Shown here: positions 27,093 through 35,706 of the stretch, piece by piece
Layout of the letters: each line of letters starts with the position of its first letter
How positions within the stretch are numbered: position 1 is the first letter of the stretch
NCBI RefSeq assembly: GCF_038443705.2
Contig: NZ_CP151767.2
Coordinates: 1,860,001-1,924,000 of the forward strand
Origin: Yoonia sp. SS1-5
Lineage (GTDB): Bacteria > Pseudomonadota > Alphaproteobacteria > Rhodobacterales > Rhodobacteraceae
Direction of reading: 5' to 3'
Length of the DNA stretch: 64,000 bases
Notes under the pieces: generated by a model
The model's database searches: none
Seen by the model: only the letters and a program-made list of their open reading frames with translations
Told to the model about the DNA's origin: nothing
Program-made: the position numbers and the translations under genes

Positions 27093-29033
27093 TCATGTCT
27101 TGCTCTCAAGATACCGTTTCTTGGCGATCTCCTGGCGGCCAAAGTCACGCACCATAGCATCAATGGCAACTTCGTCGGACTTATCGGCATAGCGGAATTC
27201 ACTGTCGGCGTAGCGGTTGATCTCTTGGATGACCATGTCCACCGTGATCGGCTGGCGCAGTTCGGAAATCATACCCTTTTTGGTGTCATAATCCTTGAAC
27301 AGGAACAGGTCGGGCTCTTCCATCCATTCATCGGGCAGTTCAAAATCCATCGCGCGGACCTTCACCGCATCGGTGATGTTCTTGATCGCCCGACCGGTAA
27401 AGCGTTCATCCGCCTCCTGTATCCCTTTCAAATAGGTGCCCAGCTTAGCAATCGTGTCCAGATCACCCACCTGCGCATGGACCTGATCAAATACCTTCAG
27501 CAACCCGTCCTCATGAGGGCGGGCGTGGCTTTCAAAGGATGCGGCGACAGCCTTTTTGATTTCCTGTGCGCTAAAGACGTCATGCGCGCCAACCGGGATA
27601 TCGTGGTTCTTGCCCATCAACAGATATAGAATGTCGATGTAATCCTCGCGGGTCTGCGGGCCATCAACCAAAAACCGGGCGCCGGCCCGCTGGCGCAATG
27701 CGTCATCCACATTCTCCGGGTAGTTCGAAAACATGCCGAATGTGCAATTGCCGCGCACAACCGTATTGGCCCCGGCAAAGCTTTCCATCAAAACGGCTGT
27801 GATCTCCAGCTGGCCAGCCGATGACTGGCGATCCCCGCGCTTGCCCGCCAATTGGTCGATATCATCAATCGTGCCAAAGCCGATGACACCGGGATCTAGC
27901 ACGTTGCGGATAAAGGCCTTGGCGTTCTGGCCAGACTTGCCCTGATAGCTGTCGATATTGTCGGTACTCAGGTTTTGATAGCGGAACGGATAGCCGGCGG
28001 TCTGGCAATACTCATTGATCAGGCCGGCCATCATCTGGATCAGTGTGGTTTTCCCGGTCCCCGGTTTGCCATCCCCCATGAACGTAAAGATGAAACCTCC
28101 AAGCTCTGCGAAAGGGTTCAGCTTGCGGTCAAAATCATAGGCCATGACCATCTTGGCCAGCTTCATCGCCTGATATTTTGCAATATGGTTGCCAACGACC
28201 TCATTGGGCTTCTTGAAGGTCATCGTCAGGCTAGACCCTTTGGCCTTCCGGGCGGGCGAGAACCCGTTGATGGTGAAATCATCCGCCTCGACCCGCCAGC
28301 TTGCGGTGTTGAAACTTTCCAGCCGGCCTGCGGTGCTTGCGCGCAAGGCCACCTTGTCCATCAACTGCTCGGCATAGGCCAGCATCGTGGCAATCAGGGT
28401 CGGTTCATCCTTGGCAAATTCACCCAGCTTCTGATCAAGTTCCCAGATCGCGCCATGCAGGGCCAGTGGGGCGTTATCGGTCAACACCTCATCAACGGCG
28501 CCAACCTCGACGCTGGCCTCGGTTGAATGTGCGGCCAGCAGGTAAGACGCGGCATTTGCGAATGTGTACAAGGCCACAAGCGCCTCGGCAGCCAGATATT
28601 CGGTAAACTCCGCCGCGCGGGCATCGGGCAAACGGCCTTCCAGGTTGATGCGCTTCAATTCGGTCAGCGGCGTCTGGTCGGCATAAGCATCCGCAACCGT
28701 CAGGGCAATCGACAACGCGCGGCGCAAGGCATGCGCAACCGCGGCCTGTGCGGGGGATGTCAGCGGATCATCATCGTCCGTCTCGGCAATGCGGTCCAGC
28801 AGGCGCACGCCGCCTGCCGGGGCAGTGGTCCGGGACAAAAGGCCAGGGGTTGTTGACCGAAAGCGACGGCGGGTTGCCACGACATCCGGGGACTTTTCCG
28901 GCGTCTGCAATGACAGGCGGGCCTTGGCGATGCGTGGCGTATGGTCCAACTGCATCAACATCTCTGCCGCCGGAATATAATGCTTGCGGATATCATCCTC
29001 GCGCAGTTCCATCTGATCGCTTGTCTGGCTCAT
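27093..29033 (-). CDS. AAA-family ATPase
   Basis: This 646-aa protein has a long helical N-terminal region (about 1-300) without a recognised domain, followed by a AAA core. Walker A is GDGKPGTGKT (320-329). Walker B is VIGFGTIDDIDQLAGKRGD, with Asp-Asp where most AAA proteins have Asp-Glu. A sensor-1-like Asn lies in FGMFSNYPENVDDALRQR, and the RQRAGAR stretch could contain the arginine finger. There is no TM helix. It is the only obvious motor in the eight-gene block and probably remodels the coiled-coil protein or the membrane subunits. Confidence 0.82.
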   Translation of the reverse strand: MSQTSDQMELREDDIRKHYIPAAEMLMQLDHTPRIAKARLSLQTPEKSPDVVATRRRFRSTTPGLLSRTTAPAGGVRLLDRIAETDDDDPLTSPAQAAVAHALRRALSIALTVADAYADQTPLTELKRINLEGRLPDARAAEFTEYLAAEALVALYTFANAASYLLAAHSTEASVEVGAVDEVLTDNAPLALHGAIWELDQKLGEFAKDEPTLIATMLAYAEQLMDKVALRASTAGRLESFNTASWRVEADDFTINGFSPARKAKGSSLTMTFKKPNEVVGNHIAKYQAMKLAKMVMAYDFDRKLNPFAELGGFIFTFMGDGKPGTGKTTLIQMMAGLINEYCQTAGYPFRYQNLSTDNIDSYQGKSGQNAKAFIRNVLDPGVIGFGTIDDIDQLAGKRGDRQSSAGQLEITAVLMESFAGANTVVRGNCTFGMFSNYPENVDDALRQRAGARFLVDGPQTREDYIDILYLLMGKNHDIPVGAHDVFSAQEIKKAVAASFESHARPHEDGLLKVFDQVHAQVGDLDTIAKLGTYLKGIQEADERFTGRAIKNITDAVKVRAMDFELPDEWMEEPDLFLFKDYDTKKGMISELRQPITVDMVIQEINRYADSEFRYADKSDEVAIDAMVRDFGRQEIAKKRYLESKT

Positions 29034-29081
29034 CGTGTTGTCATTTCCTCTGTTCGGTCATCTTCTGCATCACGCCACGGC

Positions 29082-29107
29082 GTAGGATGGGTCTTGACCC
29101 ATCTTAC
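29082..29107 (-). repeat. Dispersed palindromic unit, family 1, copy D
   Basis: GTAGGATGGGTC-TT-GACCCATCTTAC has 12-bp arms with one mismatch. Read on minus it starts TAAGATGGGTC, and that TAA is the stop codon of the 373-aa gene (29104-29106). The flank CTACGCCG matches the other copies. The A-to-G change in the arm is compensated on the other side, so the stem is conserved. Confidence 0.82.
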
Positions 29108-30225
29108 CTGTAGCTCAGGACCCGGCCGCCATCGCTGACGACAAATTTGTGTACCTGGCTGAACCCGGGGGGATTGCGCTCTGCCAGCGCCTGATACGGG
29201 CGTTGCGGCATGATCAATGATCGTTCCATGCGGGTCGCCCCGGTATCGCCGCCGCCGCCCTCAAACGGATCAAGCGCAAAGATCTGGCGTTCCACGCTGC
29301 CGAACCAGCCTGATTTCACTTTCTCGACACGCGCCGACACCAATTCTTCCTCGGTCCAGACCAGGGCCCAATCCTCGCCCACAGGGGCCTTCGCGGCTTT
29401 CAGCACCTCGCGCAACGGGCCCGATTGCTGGGTGAACGCAGATGAATACATCGGGCCCACGTGAAAGCGGCGCAAACGGGTCGGGTGCAAATCGTCAAAA
29501 TCCGCGTCAAAGCCCTTTGCAATTGTCAAAAGCTTCAGATGCGCAACAGACTGGGCCATCAGATGGGCCTGCGCCTCGGGCCAGCGGCGTTCATCCTTGG
29601 GCAGGCCCGTGCGGCCGCTATCCTCAAGATCCATCAGATAGATCGTGGGCAGATTGACCTGACTGTCATACACGGCCCAATGGATCTGAAACCGGCGGCG
29701 ATCGCCCTTGTTCTCAATCCAGACGGCCTGCGGATCATTGCGCGCCCAGAACAGGCCCCCTCGCGCCAGTTCTTCATAGTAGAGCCGTTGCGACAGGGCA
29801 AATTGAAGCTTCGTGGGGATTTCTTGTTCCCCCAAAATCACCCGCACCATCTGGTCTTTCAGCGCATCGACCGATGGCTGGGATGCCAGATGCCGGTCGG
29901 CCTGAAGCGCATCATTGGCCATCTCCAGCAGCTCTTGATAAACAGGAAAGCCACTTTCATGGCGGTCAAAAGTCAGCGCACCCGCATGGGCATAACGACC
30001 CGAGAAATGGTATTTGTGCGACAAGGCCGTGAAGGTCCAATTAAGACCAACCAGATACTGCGCAAGAGCTTCAATATCAGCCCGTGAAAACCTGCCCTCG
30101 GCCTCCATCGTTGCGGCAACCTTGGTCAAATGCTCGGTAATCCTGGCAAACTTGCCAAAATACCGGCGCGTCACGCGGGTATCTTCCAGCTTCATGTGAT
30201 CGGCTTGGAGGTCTGACTGAGTCAT
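29104..30225 (-). CDS. Conserved hypothetical protein in the AAA-ATPase block, 373 aa
   Basis: A soluble protein with no TM helix or signal peptide. The N-terminal 110 residues are mainly helical (RRYFGKFARITEHLTKVAAT), then come mixed segments such as RFQIHWAVYDSQVNLPTIYL and SGWFGSVERQIFALDPFEGG. A GGAGG site precedes ATG 30225. It sits between the coiled-coil gene and the AAA ATPase, and a family-1 palindrome overlaps its stop codon. The palindrome may lower expression of the downstream genes. No known family was recognised. Confidence 0.72.
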   Translation of the reverse strand: MTQSDLQADHMKLEDTRVTRRYFGKFARITEHLTKVAATMEAEGRFSRADIEALAQYLVGLNWTFTALSHKYHFSGRYAHAGALTFDRHESGFPVYQELLEMANDALQADRHLASQPSVDALKDQMVRVILGEQEIPTKLQFALSQRLYYEELARGGLFWARNDPQAVWIENKGDRRRFQIHWAVYDSQVNLPTIYLMDLEDSGRTGLPKDERRWPEAQAHLMAQSVAHLKLLTIAKGFDADFDDLHPTRLRRFHVGPMYSSAFTQQSGPLREVLKAAKAPVGEDWALVWTEEELVSARVEKVKSGWFGSVERQIFALDPFEGGGGDTGATRMERSLIMPQRPYQALAERNPPGFSQVHKFVVSDGGRVLSYR

Positions 30226-30261
30226 GGCTCAACCTCCGGCGATGACGTGGTCAGCGGTAGA

Positions 30262-30290
30262 CAGAGGTCCCGGATCACGTCCGGGACGGC
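30262..30290 (-). repeat. Dispersed palindromic unit, family 3, copy 1
   Basis: CAGAGGTCCCGGATCACGTC begins the unit. GTCCCGGA (30267-30274) and TCCGGGAC (30280-30287) form a perfect 8-bp stem. The same unit in reverse orientation is at 46677-46708. It lies in the 74-nt gap between the coiled-coil gene and the 373-aa gene. Confidence 0.65.
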
Positions 30291-30299
30291 ACCCTACCT

Positions 30300-31382
30300 T
30301 CAAGAGTCAGCCCCATATTGATTGCTGTCATGCTTCTCGACGATCTTCTGGAAACGGCGGACGAAACGCTCATCGGCCTTTGCCTTTTGCTCCAGAACCT
30401 CGCGCGCAAACACCATATGGTCTTCATGGGCTTCCATCATATCCGCCATCCGGGCATTTGTGGCCGAGCCAATGGCAGCCATGGCTGTCTGCGCCTCTTG
30501 GTCGGTTTTGACACCAATCTCGTTGATCTGGTGTGCAACATCCTGCTGCTGGGCCGTCTTCAAGGATTTTGACAGGGCGTCATAAAGCACAACGCGCTGC
30601 TTGGTGTCTGTCTGCAACTTGTTGATCAGGACCATCTGGGTCGCAGCCTGGTTCTGCAGACTGTCGATCCAGGTCTTGCCCTTCTCAATATAGCGTTCCA
30701 GCGTCTGGGACTTGGCCAGATGCACCTGCTCTTGCTGGACCATCTCGTTATATTTGCCGTTCAAAGCGGCCAATTCGGTTTCCAGCTTGGTGCGGGCGGC
30801 GGCATCCTGCTCGACCGAGATTTTGCCCTCAAGCTCGATGATCTTCGGATCCATCGCCAGAATATCCGCACGCACGGTCTCAAGCGCACCGACGGTTGCC
30901 TCGCGCTCTTCCAATGTGCCTGAGAGGTTCTGTTCAACGCTGACCTTCTGTTCGTTCAGAACACCCAACTGTCCCTCCAGCAGCTTCATGATCACGTCGG
31001 ATTTGCTGATCAGATCCTGTAACTTGTCGTCAATATTCGCTGTCCGCACCCGTTCCTGGCGCATGCTGTCGGCCTTGGCTTTGCTGAAGAAGCCGATAAA
31101 GCTTTCCATCCCGGTCTTTGAGCGCATCTCGTCAAAGTCTTTGGAAAAGGCAGAGGTGACATCATCGAGACCCATGATCAGTTCGGCGATATTCGCATTC
31201 ATCAGCTCGGTATGGGCGTGCACATCCGAAAGGCTGGCATTTTCAATATCCACCGAAATATCCGTCCCCTCGGCCATCTTGGCGCGCGCCGTCTCGATCC
31301 GGCTGGTCAGCTCGGAGATCTTGCTTTGCGCCTCGGCGACCTGCGATTGCGATTCCTGAATCTGGGTTTCAAAATTTGCCAT
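30300..31382 (-). CDS. Coiled-coil protein, possibly TelA-like, 360 aa
   Basis: Almost entirely helical, with heptad-like coiled coils at about 1-40, 120-180 and 185-250. The order of elements recalls the toxic-anion-resistance (TelA/KlaA) fold: a SFIGFFSKAKADSM turn, a long coil, the block LERYIEKGKTWIDSLQNQAA and a Gln-rich helix LKTAQQQDVAHQINEIG. The match is weak and unverified. It is the first gene of the block, with its own promoter (31415-31443) and a GAGGGA ribosome site. A coiled-coil ATPase substrate or membrane scaffold is the most natural guess. Confidence 0.75.
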   Translation of the reverse strand: MANFETQIQESQSQVAEAQSKISELTSRIETARAKMAEGTDISVDIENASLSDVHAHTELMNANIAELIMGLDDVTSAFSKDFDEMRSKTGMESFIGFFSKAKADSMRQERVRTANIDDKLQDLISKSDVIMKLLEGQLGVLNEQKVSVEQNLSGTLEEREATVGALETVRADILAMDPKIIELEGKISVEQDAAARTKLETELAALNGKYNEMVQQEQVHLAKSQTLERYIEKGKTWIDSLQNQAATQMVLINKLQTDTKQRVVLYDALSKSLKTAQQQDVAHQINEIGVKTDQEAQTAMAAIGSATNARMADMMEAHEDHMVFAREVLEQKAKADERFVRRFQKIVEKHDSNQYGADS

Positions 31383-31414
31383 CCAATGTCCCTCTTTTGT
31401 TATGCATTAGCAGT

Positions 31415-31443
31415 TACTTAAGTAGTGCTGACCCATTTTTCAA
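31415..31443 (-). promoter_or_regulatory. Promoter of the eight-gene AAA-ATPase block, with palindromic -10
   Basis: On minus, TTGAAA (31443-31438), a 17-bp spacer and TAAGTA (31420-31415) form a good sigma-70-type promoter 33 nt before the ATG of the coiled-coil gene. The perfect palindrome TACTTAAGTA (31415-31424) covers the -10 and may be an operator. Confidence 0.5.
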
Positions 31444-31454
31444 TCAGGCACGCA

Positions 31455-31483
31455 AAAATCGCGCGCCGGTTGCACGCGATTTT
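31455..31483 (-). terminator. Intrinsic terminator of the L,D-transpeptidase gene
   Basis: AAAATCGCG and CGCGATTTT form a perfect 9-bp stem with an 11-nt loop, and on minus the second arm runs straight into TTTTT. It lies 28 nt after the transpeptidase stop and just upstream of the next promoter, so it separates the two transcription units. Confidence 0.65.
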
Positions 31484-31511
31484 GGACCCAGAATACGGCA
31501 AAGAAAAGACG

Positions 31512-32297
31512 TTATGCGTCGTCGAATTCCGGCGGGCGATCCAGCGCTTCCGCTTCCGGCCCCAGCAATTCTTCGGGCGAGATGATCTTGGCCGGCAGTT
31601 CAATACCGCGCCCGTAGTTTTCGGGATCAACACGCAAGGATTCCTCGCGCGACCGAATAAGAACCTTCATCGGCGCCTCGATCTGGTTGTACAGGTGGAT
31701 CACATCCTGATTGAACATCCTGATACAACCGGCCGATCCGGAATTCCCGATTGATTCCAGATCATTGGTCCCGTGGATCCGGTAAAACGTATCCCGACTA
31801 CCCCGGTAGAGATAAAGTGCGCGGGCACCCAACGGGCTGCGCAACCCGCCCGGAATACCCGCACGGAAGGGGCCGTAAACCTCGGGCTCTGTCCGCAGCA
31901 TGTTCTGTGTGGGGGTCCAGCCTGGCCATTCCCGCATCAGTTTCATCGTCGCGCTGCCGCGAATAGAGCGCCCTGCCCGTCCTACGCCAACCGGATAGCG
32001 GGTCGTCGTGCCATCCCGCCGCACGTGATACAAAAACTTGGCATATGGATCGACATCCAGCGTATTTGGGCCCGCTTCGCCATTATAGATCCCCGACATC
32101 CGCCGGTTCACGCCTTGTAAATATTCGGTCGGGATGCCCGGCAAATTATAACCGGCATCCTGTATCGGGCCGTAGCCTTCGAGAAATGGCTGGACCTCGG
32201 GCAAAGGCGGGATTGCGGGCGGCCGCGCACAGGCGGCAGTGCTGGCCAACATCATTGCGCCAAATGAGCGCCGGGAAAACTTCGTCACTGTGGTCAT
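31512..32297 (-). CDS. L,D-transpeptidase (YkuD family), exported
   Basis: This 261-aa protein cross-links peptidoglycan or anchors proteins to it. The YkuD motif is clear: RIHGTNDLESIGNSGSAGCI, with His and the catalytic Cys in SAGCIRMFN. The N-terminus has twin Arg in KFSRRSFGAMMLASTAACA, so Tat export and possibly a lipoprotein cysteine are plausible, although the lipobox is not classical. The start at ATG 32297 follows AAGG; the longer frame to 32351 is unlikely because it would bury the signal. Confidence 0.88.
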   Translation of the reverse strand: MTTVTKFSRRSFGAMMLASTAACARPPAIPPLPEVQPFLEGYGPIQDAGYNLPGIPTEYLQGVNRRMSGIYNGEAGPNTLDVDPYAKFLYHVRRDGTTTRYPVGVGRAGRSIRGSATMKLMREWPGWTPTQNMLRTEPEVYGPFRAGIPGGLRSPLGARALYLYRGSRDTFYRIHGTNDLESIGNSGSAGCIRMFNQDVIHLYNQIEAPMKVLIRSREESLRVDPENYGRGIELPAKIISPEELLGPEAEALDRPPEFDDA

Positions 32298-32737
32298 CAC
32301 ACTACCTTGTTTCTGCGAATCCCCTCTTATCATTCCCCCGGGAAAGGGCAAAACCGACAGCGATCAATTCATGGCGAACTGTTGCACGTCCCGGGACCAT
32401 CCGATGATTTAGATGCAGGAAATCCGATATCAACAAGGATTGCTGACAAAACGGACGGGCAGCCGACTGCGCGACAGGCAAAATGTCTGCAACCCACGAC
32501 AGAATCGGATGTATTCCATCGCGCAGGACGGCAGCGGACCTGCCCTGACTTCACCAAATGTTACAATATTACGGCTGGTTCACGTCGATATCAGTGTCTG
32601 GCCGGCATTGTTTCAAGCTCTGTTTCAATCTTGCAGCAACGCGTCACCCCTGCGTGAGGGGGCTGCACAACTGACCGGAAAGGTTGGATAAAACGGGCAA
32701 TCGAAATGAATACCACCGCATACAAAGGATCGCTCAC
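32298..32737. other. 440-nt intergenic region between divergent genes
   Basis: No convincing ORF. It must hold the promoters of the transpeptidase gene (minus) and the 162-aa membrane gene (plus). The only pattern seen is the direct repeat TGTTTCAA at 32609-32616 and 32621-32628, 12 nt apart, which could be an activator site. No strong hairpin was found. Confidence 0.4.
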
Positions 32738-33226
32738 ATGAAAAATAACATCTTCTCCGTACTCGCAGCCGGCGCTTTCGCAACCATCGCATTTGATGCG
32801 TTTGGCCAGGGGCTGAGCCCGCTATTTGGCTACGCAAAACTAGCGCCCGTCGGTCTGGCCAACCAGACAATCAAAACCGTCTTCGGCGCCAGCCCGTCTG
32901 GTCTGGCCCACTTGCTGCACGTCTTTACGGGCATGATTGCCTATACGCTTGGCTATCTTCTGATCGCCCGTCCGCTGCAGCAAAAGATCATGCCCTCACT
33001 GCCATGGATCGCCACCGCCACCGCTTACGGCGTCGTGCTGTGGGTCTTTGCGCTTTACGTGATGGCGCATCTGGTTGCAGGCAATAAGCCATTCCTGGGC
33101 TTTACCGGTATCACCTGGGTTGCCTTGTGGGGTCACATCGTTTTCGCCATCGTCGCAGCCTGGGTGCTTGAGGCACGCGGTGTGGTCAAGTCACCTGCCC
33201 CCAAGGCAATGCCAGCCCACGCCTAA
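32738..33226 (+). CDS. Four-TM membrane protein of unknown function, 162 aa
   Basis: It has hydrophobic helices near residues 5-25, 60-80, 90-115 and 125-150, with histidines in several helices (GLAHLLHVFTGMIAYTLGYL, VMAHLVAGNK, LWGHIVFAIVAAW). The start at ATG 32738 follows AAAGGA with 8 nt spacing; the 54-nt longer frame has no ribosome site. It is a monocistronic unit ending in a strong terminator. The clustered histidines might bind metal or haem, but no family was recognised. Confidence 0.65.
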   Translation: MKNNIFSVLAAGAFATIAFDAFGQGLSPLFGYAKLAPVGLANQTIKTVFGASPSGLAHLLHVFTGMIAYTLGYLLIARPLQQKIMPSLPWIATATAYGVVLWVFALYVMAHLVAGNKPFLGFTGITWVALWGHIVFAIVAAWVLEARGVVKSPAPKAMPAHA

Positions 33227-33252
33227 ACCCAAATTATCCCTCCCAAGACGTC

Positions 33253-33280
33253 AACAGCCGGGTCAAGCCCGGCTGTTTTC
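33253..33280 (+). terminator. Intrinsic terminator
   Basis: AACAGCCGGG-TCAAG-CCCGGCTGTT forms a perfect 10-bp stem followed by TTTCGTTT. It closes the plus-strand 162-aa gene and sits just before the stop of the convergent VOC gene. Confidence 0.85.
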
Positions 33281-33283
33281 GTT

Positions 33284-33715
33284 TCAACGACCATCCGGGT
33301 ATTCGGCAGGTCCCTTGATCTCGAGCTTGTTGCCGAACGGATCGAAAATGTAGAATGAATGCCCAACCCCGCGGGCACCACCATGAACCGCCTCGCGGTC
33401 GATCTGCACCTGATGCGCCGCCAGATGGGCGCGCATGTCTTCGGGTGCGAAGGGCGAGGTTGCGATGCAAACATGGTCGACATTCCGACCGCCCTGAACA
33501 GGCGGAATGGCCGCCGCAGCCCCCGGGTGGGTGGTATCCCACAAAACAATCAATGCCGCACCGGCCCAGACCTGCTCCATCCCCAGATCAGGATAGGAAT
33601 ATCCCGGCTGGCACCCAAGAACATCCCTGTAGAACGCCATGGCGCGGGGCATATCATCGACCAGAAAAACGACGTGATCTATCCCCACAAGGGTAAAGGG
33701 CTGATTGCGGCTCAT
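33284..33715 (-). CDS. VOC-family (glyoxalase/dioxygenase-like) protein
   Basis: This 143-aa protein has two beta-alpha-beta-beta-beta repeats ([40 protein letters not shown]). It ends in the common VOC block [16 protein letters not shown], whose Glu is a typical metal ligand. The substrate is unknown. ATG 33715 overlaps the fmt stop as ATGA, so it is the last gene of the def-def-def-fmt unit, which is a usual position for an accessory gene. Confidence 0.83.
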   Translation of the reverse strand: MSRNQPFTLVGIDHVVFLVDDMPRAMAFYRDVLGCQPGYSYPDLGMEQVWAGAALIVLWDTTHPGAAAAIPPVQGGRNVDHVCIATSPFAPEDMRAHLAAHQVQIDREAVHGGARGVGHSFYIFDPFGNKLEIKGPAEYPDGR

Positions 33716-34611
33716 GTGATCTGCACCCCCAGATCGAGGCCGCGCAAGGCCTCGGCCGCCGACATGGGCCGCTTGCCTGATCGCTGAACCTGCGTGACCT
33801 CAACGGCCCCCTCCCCGCAAGCAATGGTGAACCCCGACAGCACGCGCCCCGGTGCGCCAGGACCATCCGCCAGCCGGGACCCAAGCAGTTTGACGCGCTC
33901 GCCCGCGACCTCGCACCAGGCACCGGGGAAAGGTGACAGACCGCGGATCAGCTGATCGACCTGCGGGGCCGGGGCAGTCCAATCGACGCGCGCCTCGGCC
34001 TTGTCTATCTTGGCAGCATAGGTGACCCCGTCTTCGGGCTGTGGGATGGCGGCAAGATCGGGAAGCCTGTCCAACGCAGTCACGATCAGGCCGGCCCCCA
34101 TGGCCGCCAGTTGATCATGCAGCGCGCCGGTGGTCGTCTCGGCCCCAATTTGTACGACGTCACGCAGCAGGACCGGCCCTGTATCCAACCCCGCCTCCAT
34201 CTGCATGATGCAGACCCCGGTTTCTGCATCGCCCGCCATGATCGCCCGATGAATAGGGGCCGCACCGCGCCAACGCGGCAAAAGCGAGGCATGGATATTC
34301 AGGCAGCCGAGGCGCGGCGCATCCAGCACCGGTTGCGGCAGGATAAGGCCATAGGCCACGACAATGGCGATATCAGCCTCTAACGCAGCAAATGCGGCCT
34401 GCGCCTCGGGCGATTTCAGCGAAACGGGGGATCGTACAGGCAGACCCAACGCCTCTGCCCGTTTCTGCACCGGCGAGGGGCGATCTTTCTTACCGCGACC
34501 CGCAGGGCGCGGCGGCTGCGAATAAACGGCAAGGATATCGTGACCTGCATCCACCAATGCCTGCAGAACAGGCACGGAAAAATCAGGCGTCCCCATAAAA
34601 ATGATTTTCAA
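33712..34611 (-). CDS. fmt: Methionyl-tRNA formyltransferase
   Basis: This 299-aa enzyme formylates initiator Met-tRNA. Diagnostic blocks are [19 protein letters not shown], the formyl-tetrahydrofolate loop [20 protein letters not shown], and [24 protein letters not shown] [17 protein letters not shown]. The start codon is TTG at 34611, with AAGGGGA 6 nt upstream. It follows the three def paralogues on the same strand after a 139-nt gap. Confidence 0.94.
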   Translation of the reverse strand: MKIIFMGTPDFSVPVLQALVDAGHDILAVYSQPPRPAGRGKKDRPSPVQKRAEALGLPVRSPVSLKSPEAQAAFAALEADIAIVVAYGLILPQPVLDAPRLGCLNIHASLLPRWRGAAPIHRAIMAGDAETGVCIMQMEAGLDTGPVLLRDVVQIGAETTTGALHDQLAAMGAGLIVTALDRLPDLAAIPQPEDGVTYAAKIDKAEARVDWTAPAPQVDQLIRGLSPFPGAWCEVAGERVKLLGSRLADGPGAPGRVLSGFTIACGEGAVEVTQVQRSGKRPMSAAEALRGLDLGVQIT

Positions 34612-34629
34612 TGTGGTCCCCTTTCGGCC

Positions 34630-34647
34630 AAGCCCGTCACGGGGCTT
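34630..34647 (-). promoter_or_regulatory. Short stem-loop in the def-fmt gap
   Basis: AAGCCC-GTCACG-GGGCTT forms a perfect 6-bp stem in the 139-nt gap between the third def gene and fmt. There is no T tail on minus. It could be a weak terminator or mRNA-stabilising hairpin; the rest of the gap shows nothing clear. Confidence 0.3.
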
Positions 34648-34750
34648 TGCGGCGGAGTTAGATCAAAAAACGATCTGTCGCAAACAAACCGACATGGTCA
34701 ACCCGGGGAAGCGCGCCGCATCGGCACAGTCCGTGGGGCCCGCATGGAGG

Positions 34751-35248
34751 TCAGGTCGCGCGTTTTCTGGACTTTTTGATCAACATCTCGCGTTTGGTAC
34801 GGCTGAGCCGGTCAAAAAACATCTTGCCATGCAAATGGTCGATCTGGTGCTGCACCGATGTGGCCCATAGCCCCACAAGGTCCTTGCGATCCCAGACCCC
34901 CTGATCATTGAGAAAACGCACGGTTACCGCGCGTGGACGGCTCAGCTTGGCCCAGACGCCCGGCAGGTTGGGCGAGCCTTCCTCGTGATCGCGAAATTCA
35001 ACGCTTGTATGCAGGATTTCGGGATTTGCCATGCGGATCGCCTGCCCCCGGCTATCGGATGCATCAACGACGGCCAGCGCCAGATCAATCCCCAACTGCG
35101 GTGCGGCCAGCCCCACGCCCGGCATTGTATCCATGGCCACAATCATTTCGTCCCAGATGACGCGCAGATCGTCTGTGATCTCGGTGACCGGTGCGGCAGG
35201 TTTGCGCAAGATCGGGTGCGGCCACATGACAAAAGGGCGGTGGGTCAT
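34751..35248 (-). CDS. Degenerate peptide deformylase paralogue
   Basis: This 165-aa protein has the deformylase fold but altered active-site motifs. Motif 1 is intact (GVGLAAPQLG, 44-53). Motif 2 reads EEGSPNLPG, with Ser92 where the metal-binding Cys should be. Motif 3 reads HQIDH (134-138), with Gln replacing the catalytic Glu. Such a protein is unlikely to deformylate and may bind nascent peptides or regulate. ATG 35248 overlaps the previous stop (ATGA); the frame to 35383 inside the upstream gene is a shadow. Third of three tandem paralogues. Confidence 0.88.
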   Translation of the reverse strand: MTHRPFVMWPHPILRKPAAPVTEITDDLRVIWDEMIVAMDTMPGVGLAAPQLGIDLALAVVDASDSRGQAIRMANPEILHTSVEFRDHEEGSPNLPGVWAKLSRPRAVTVRFLNDQGVWDRKDLVGLWATSVQHQIDHLHGKMFFDRLSRTKREMLIKKSRKRAT

Positions 35249-35706
35249 ATTTCCGACCCCGTCTGGGTGATCAGCAAGCCGTTCAGATGATCCAACTCGT
35301 GGCAGACACAGACCGCGCCAATCCCCTGAAACCGGGCCGTCTGCCGGATACCTGCAGGGCTGGTCCAGGCCAGATCCACCCATACCGGGCGGGCCACATC
35401 AAAGCTGCGGTCAGGAATGGACAGGCACGCCTCGGGGCCTTGCTGTCGAAATGGGGCGGCCGCGACAATTTCCGGGTTCACAAAGGCAAGCGGCTGCTTT
35501 TCGCCCTCTTTCCAAGTCGTATCAGTCACAAATACCCGGTCCGCCACACCGATCTGCGGGGCAGCCAGACCGCGACCATGGGCGTCATACATCGTCTCGA
35601 AAAGATCGGCGATCAGGGTTTGCAGACCATCGCCGAAATGGGTCACGGGTGCGGCAGTTTCGGCAAGGATCGGATCACCCTCGAACCGCAGGGGGCGCAC
35701 CGCCAT
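35245..35706 (-). CDS. Peptide deformylase-like protein, second paralogue
   Basis: This 153-aa protein has GRGLAAPQIGV (motif 1), EACLSIPD with Ala93 in place of the usual Gly but Cys94 kept (motif 2), and HELDH (136-140, motif 3). All metal ligands and the catalytic Glu are present, so activity is plausible. It is coupled by TGATG to the canonical def upstream and by ATGA to the degenerate paralogue downstream. Confidence 0.88.
   Translation of the reverse strand: MAVRPLRFEGDPILAETAAPVTHFGDGLQTLIADLFETMYDAHGRGLAAPQIGVADRVFVTDTTWKEGEKQPLAFVNPEIVAAAPFRQQGPEACLSIPDRSFDVARPVWVDLAWTSPAGIRQTARFQGIGAVCVCHELDHLNGLLITQTGSEI

Noticed and set aside
26705..27202. Upstream extension of the 128-aa membrane protein
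   Set aside because: It overlaps the 114-aa membrane protein in another frame. The short form has its own ribosome site and starts with a TM helix.
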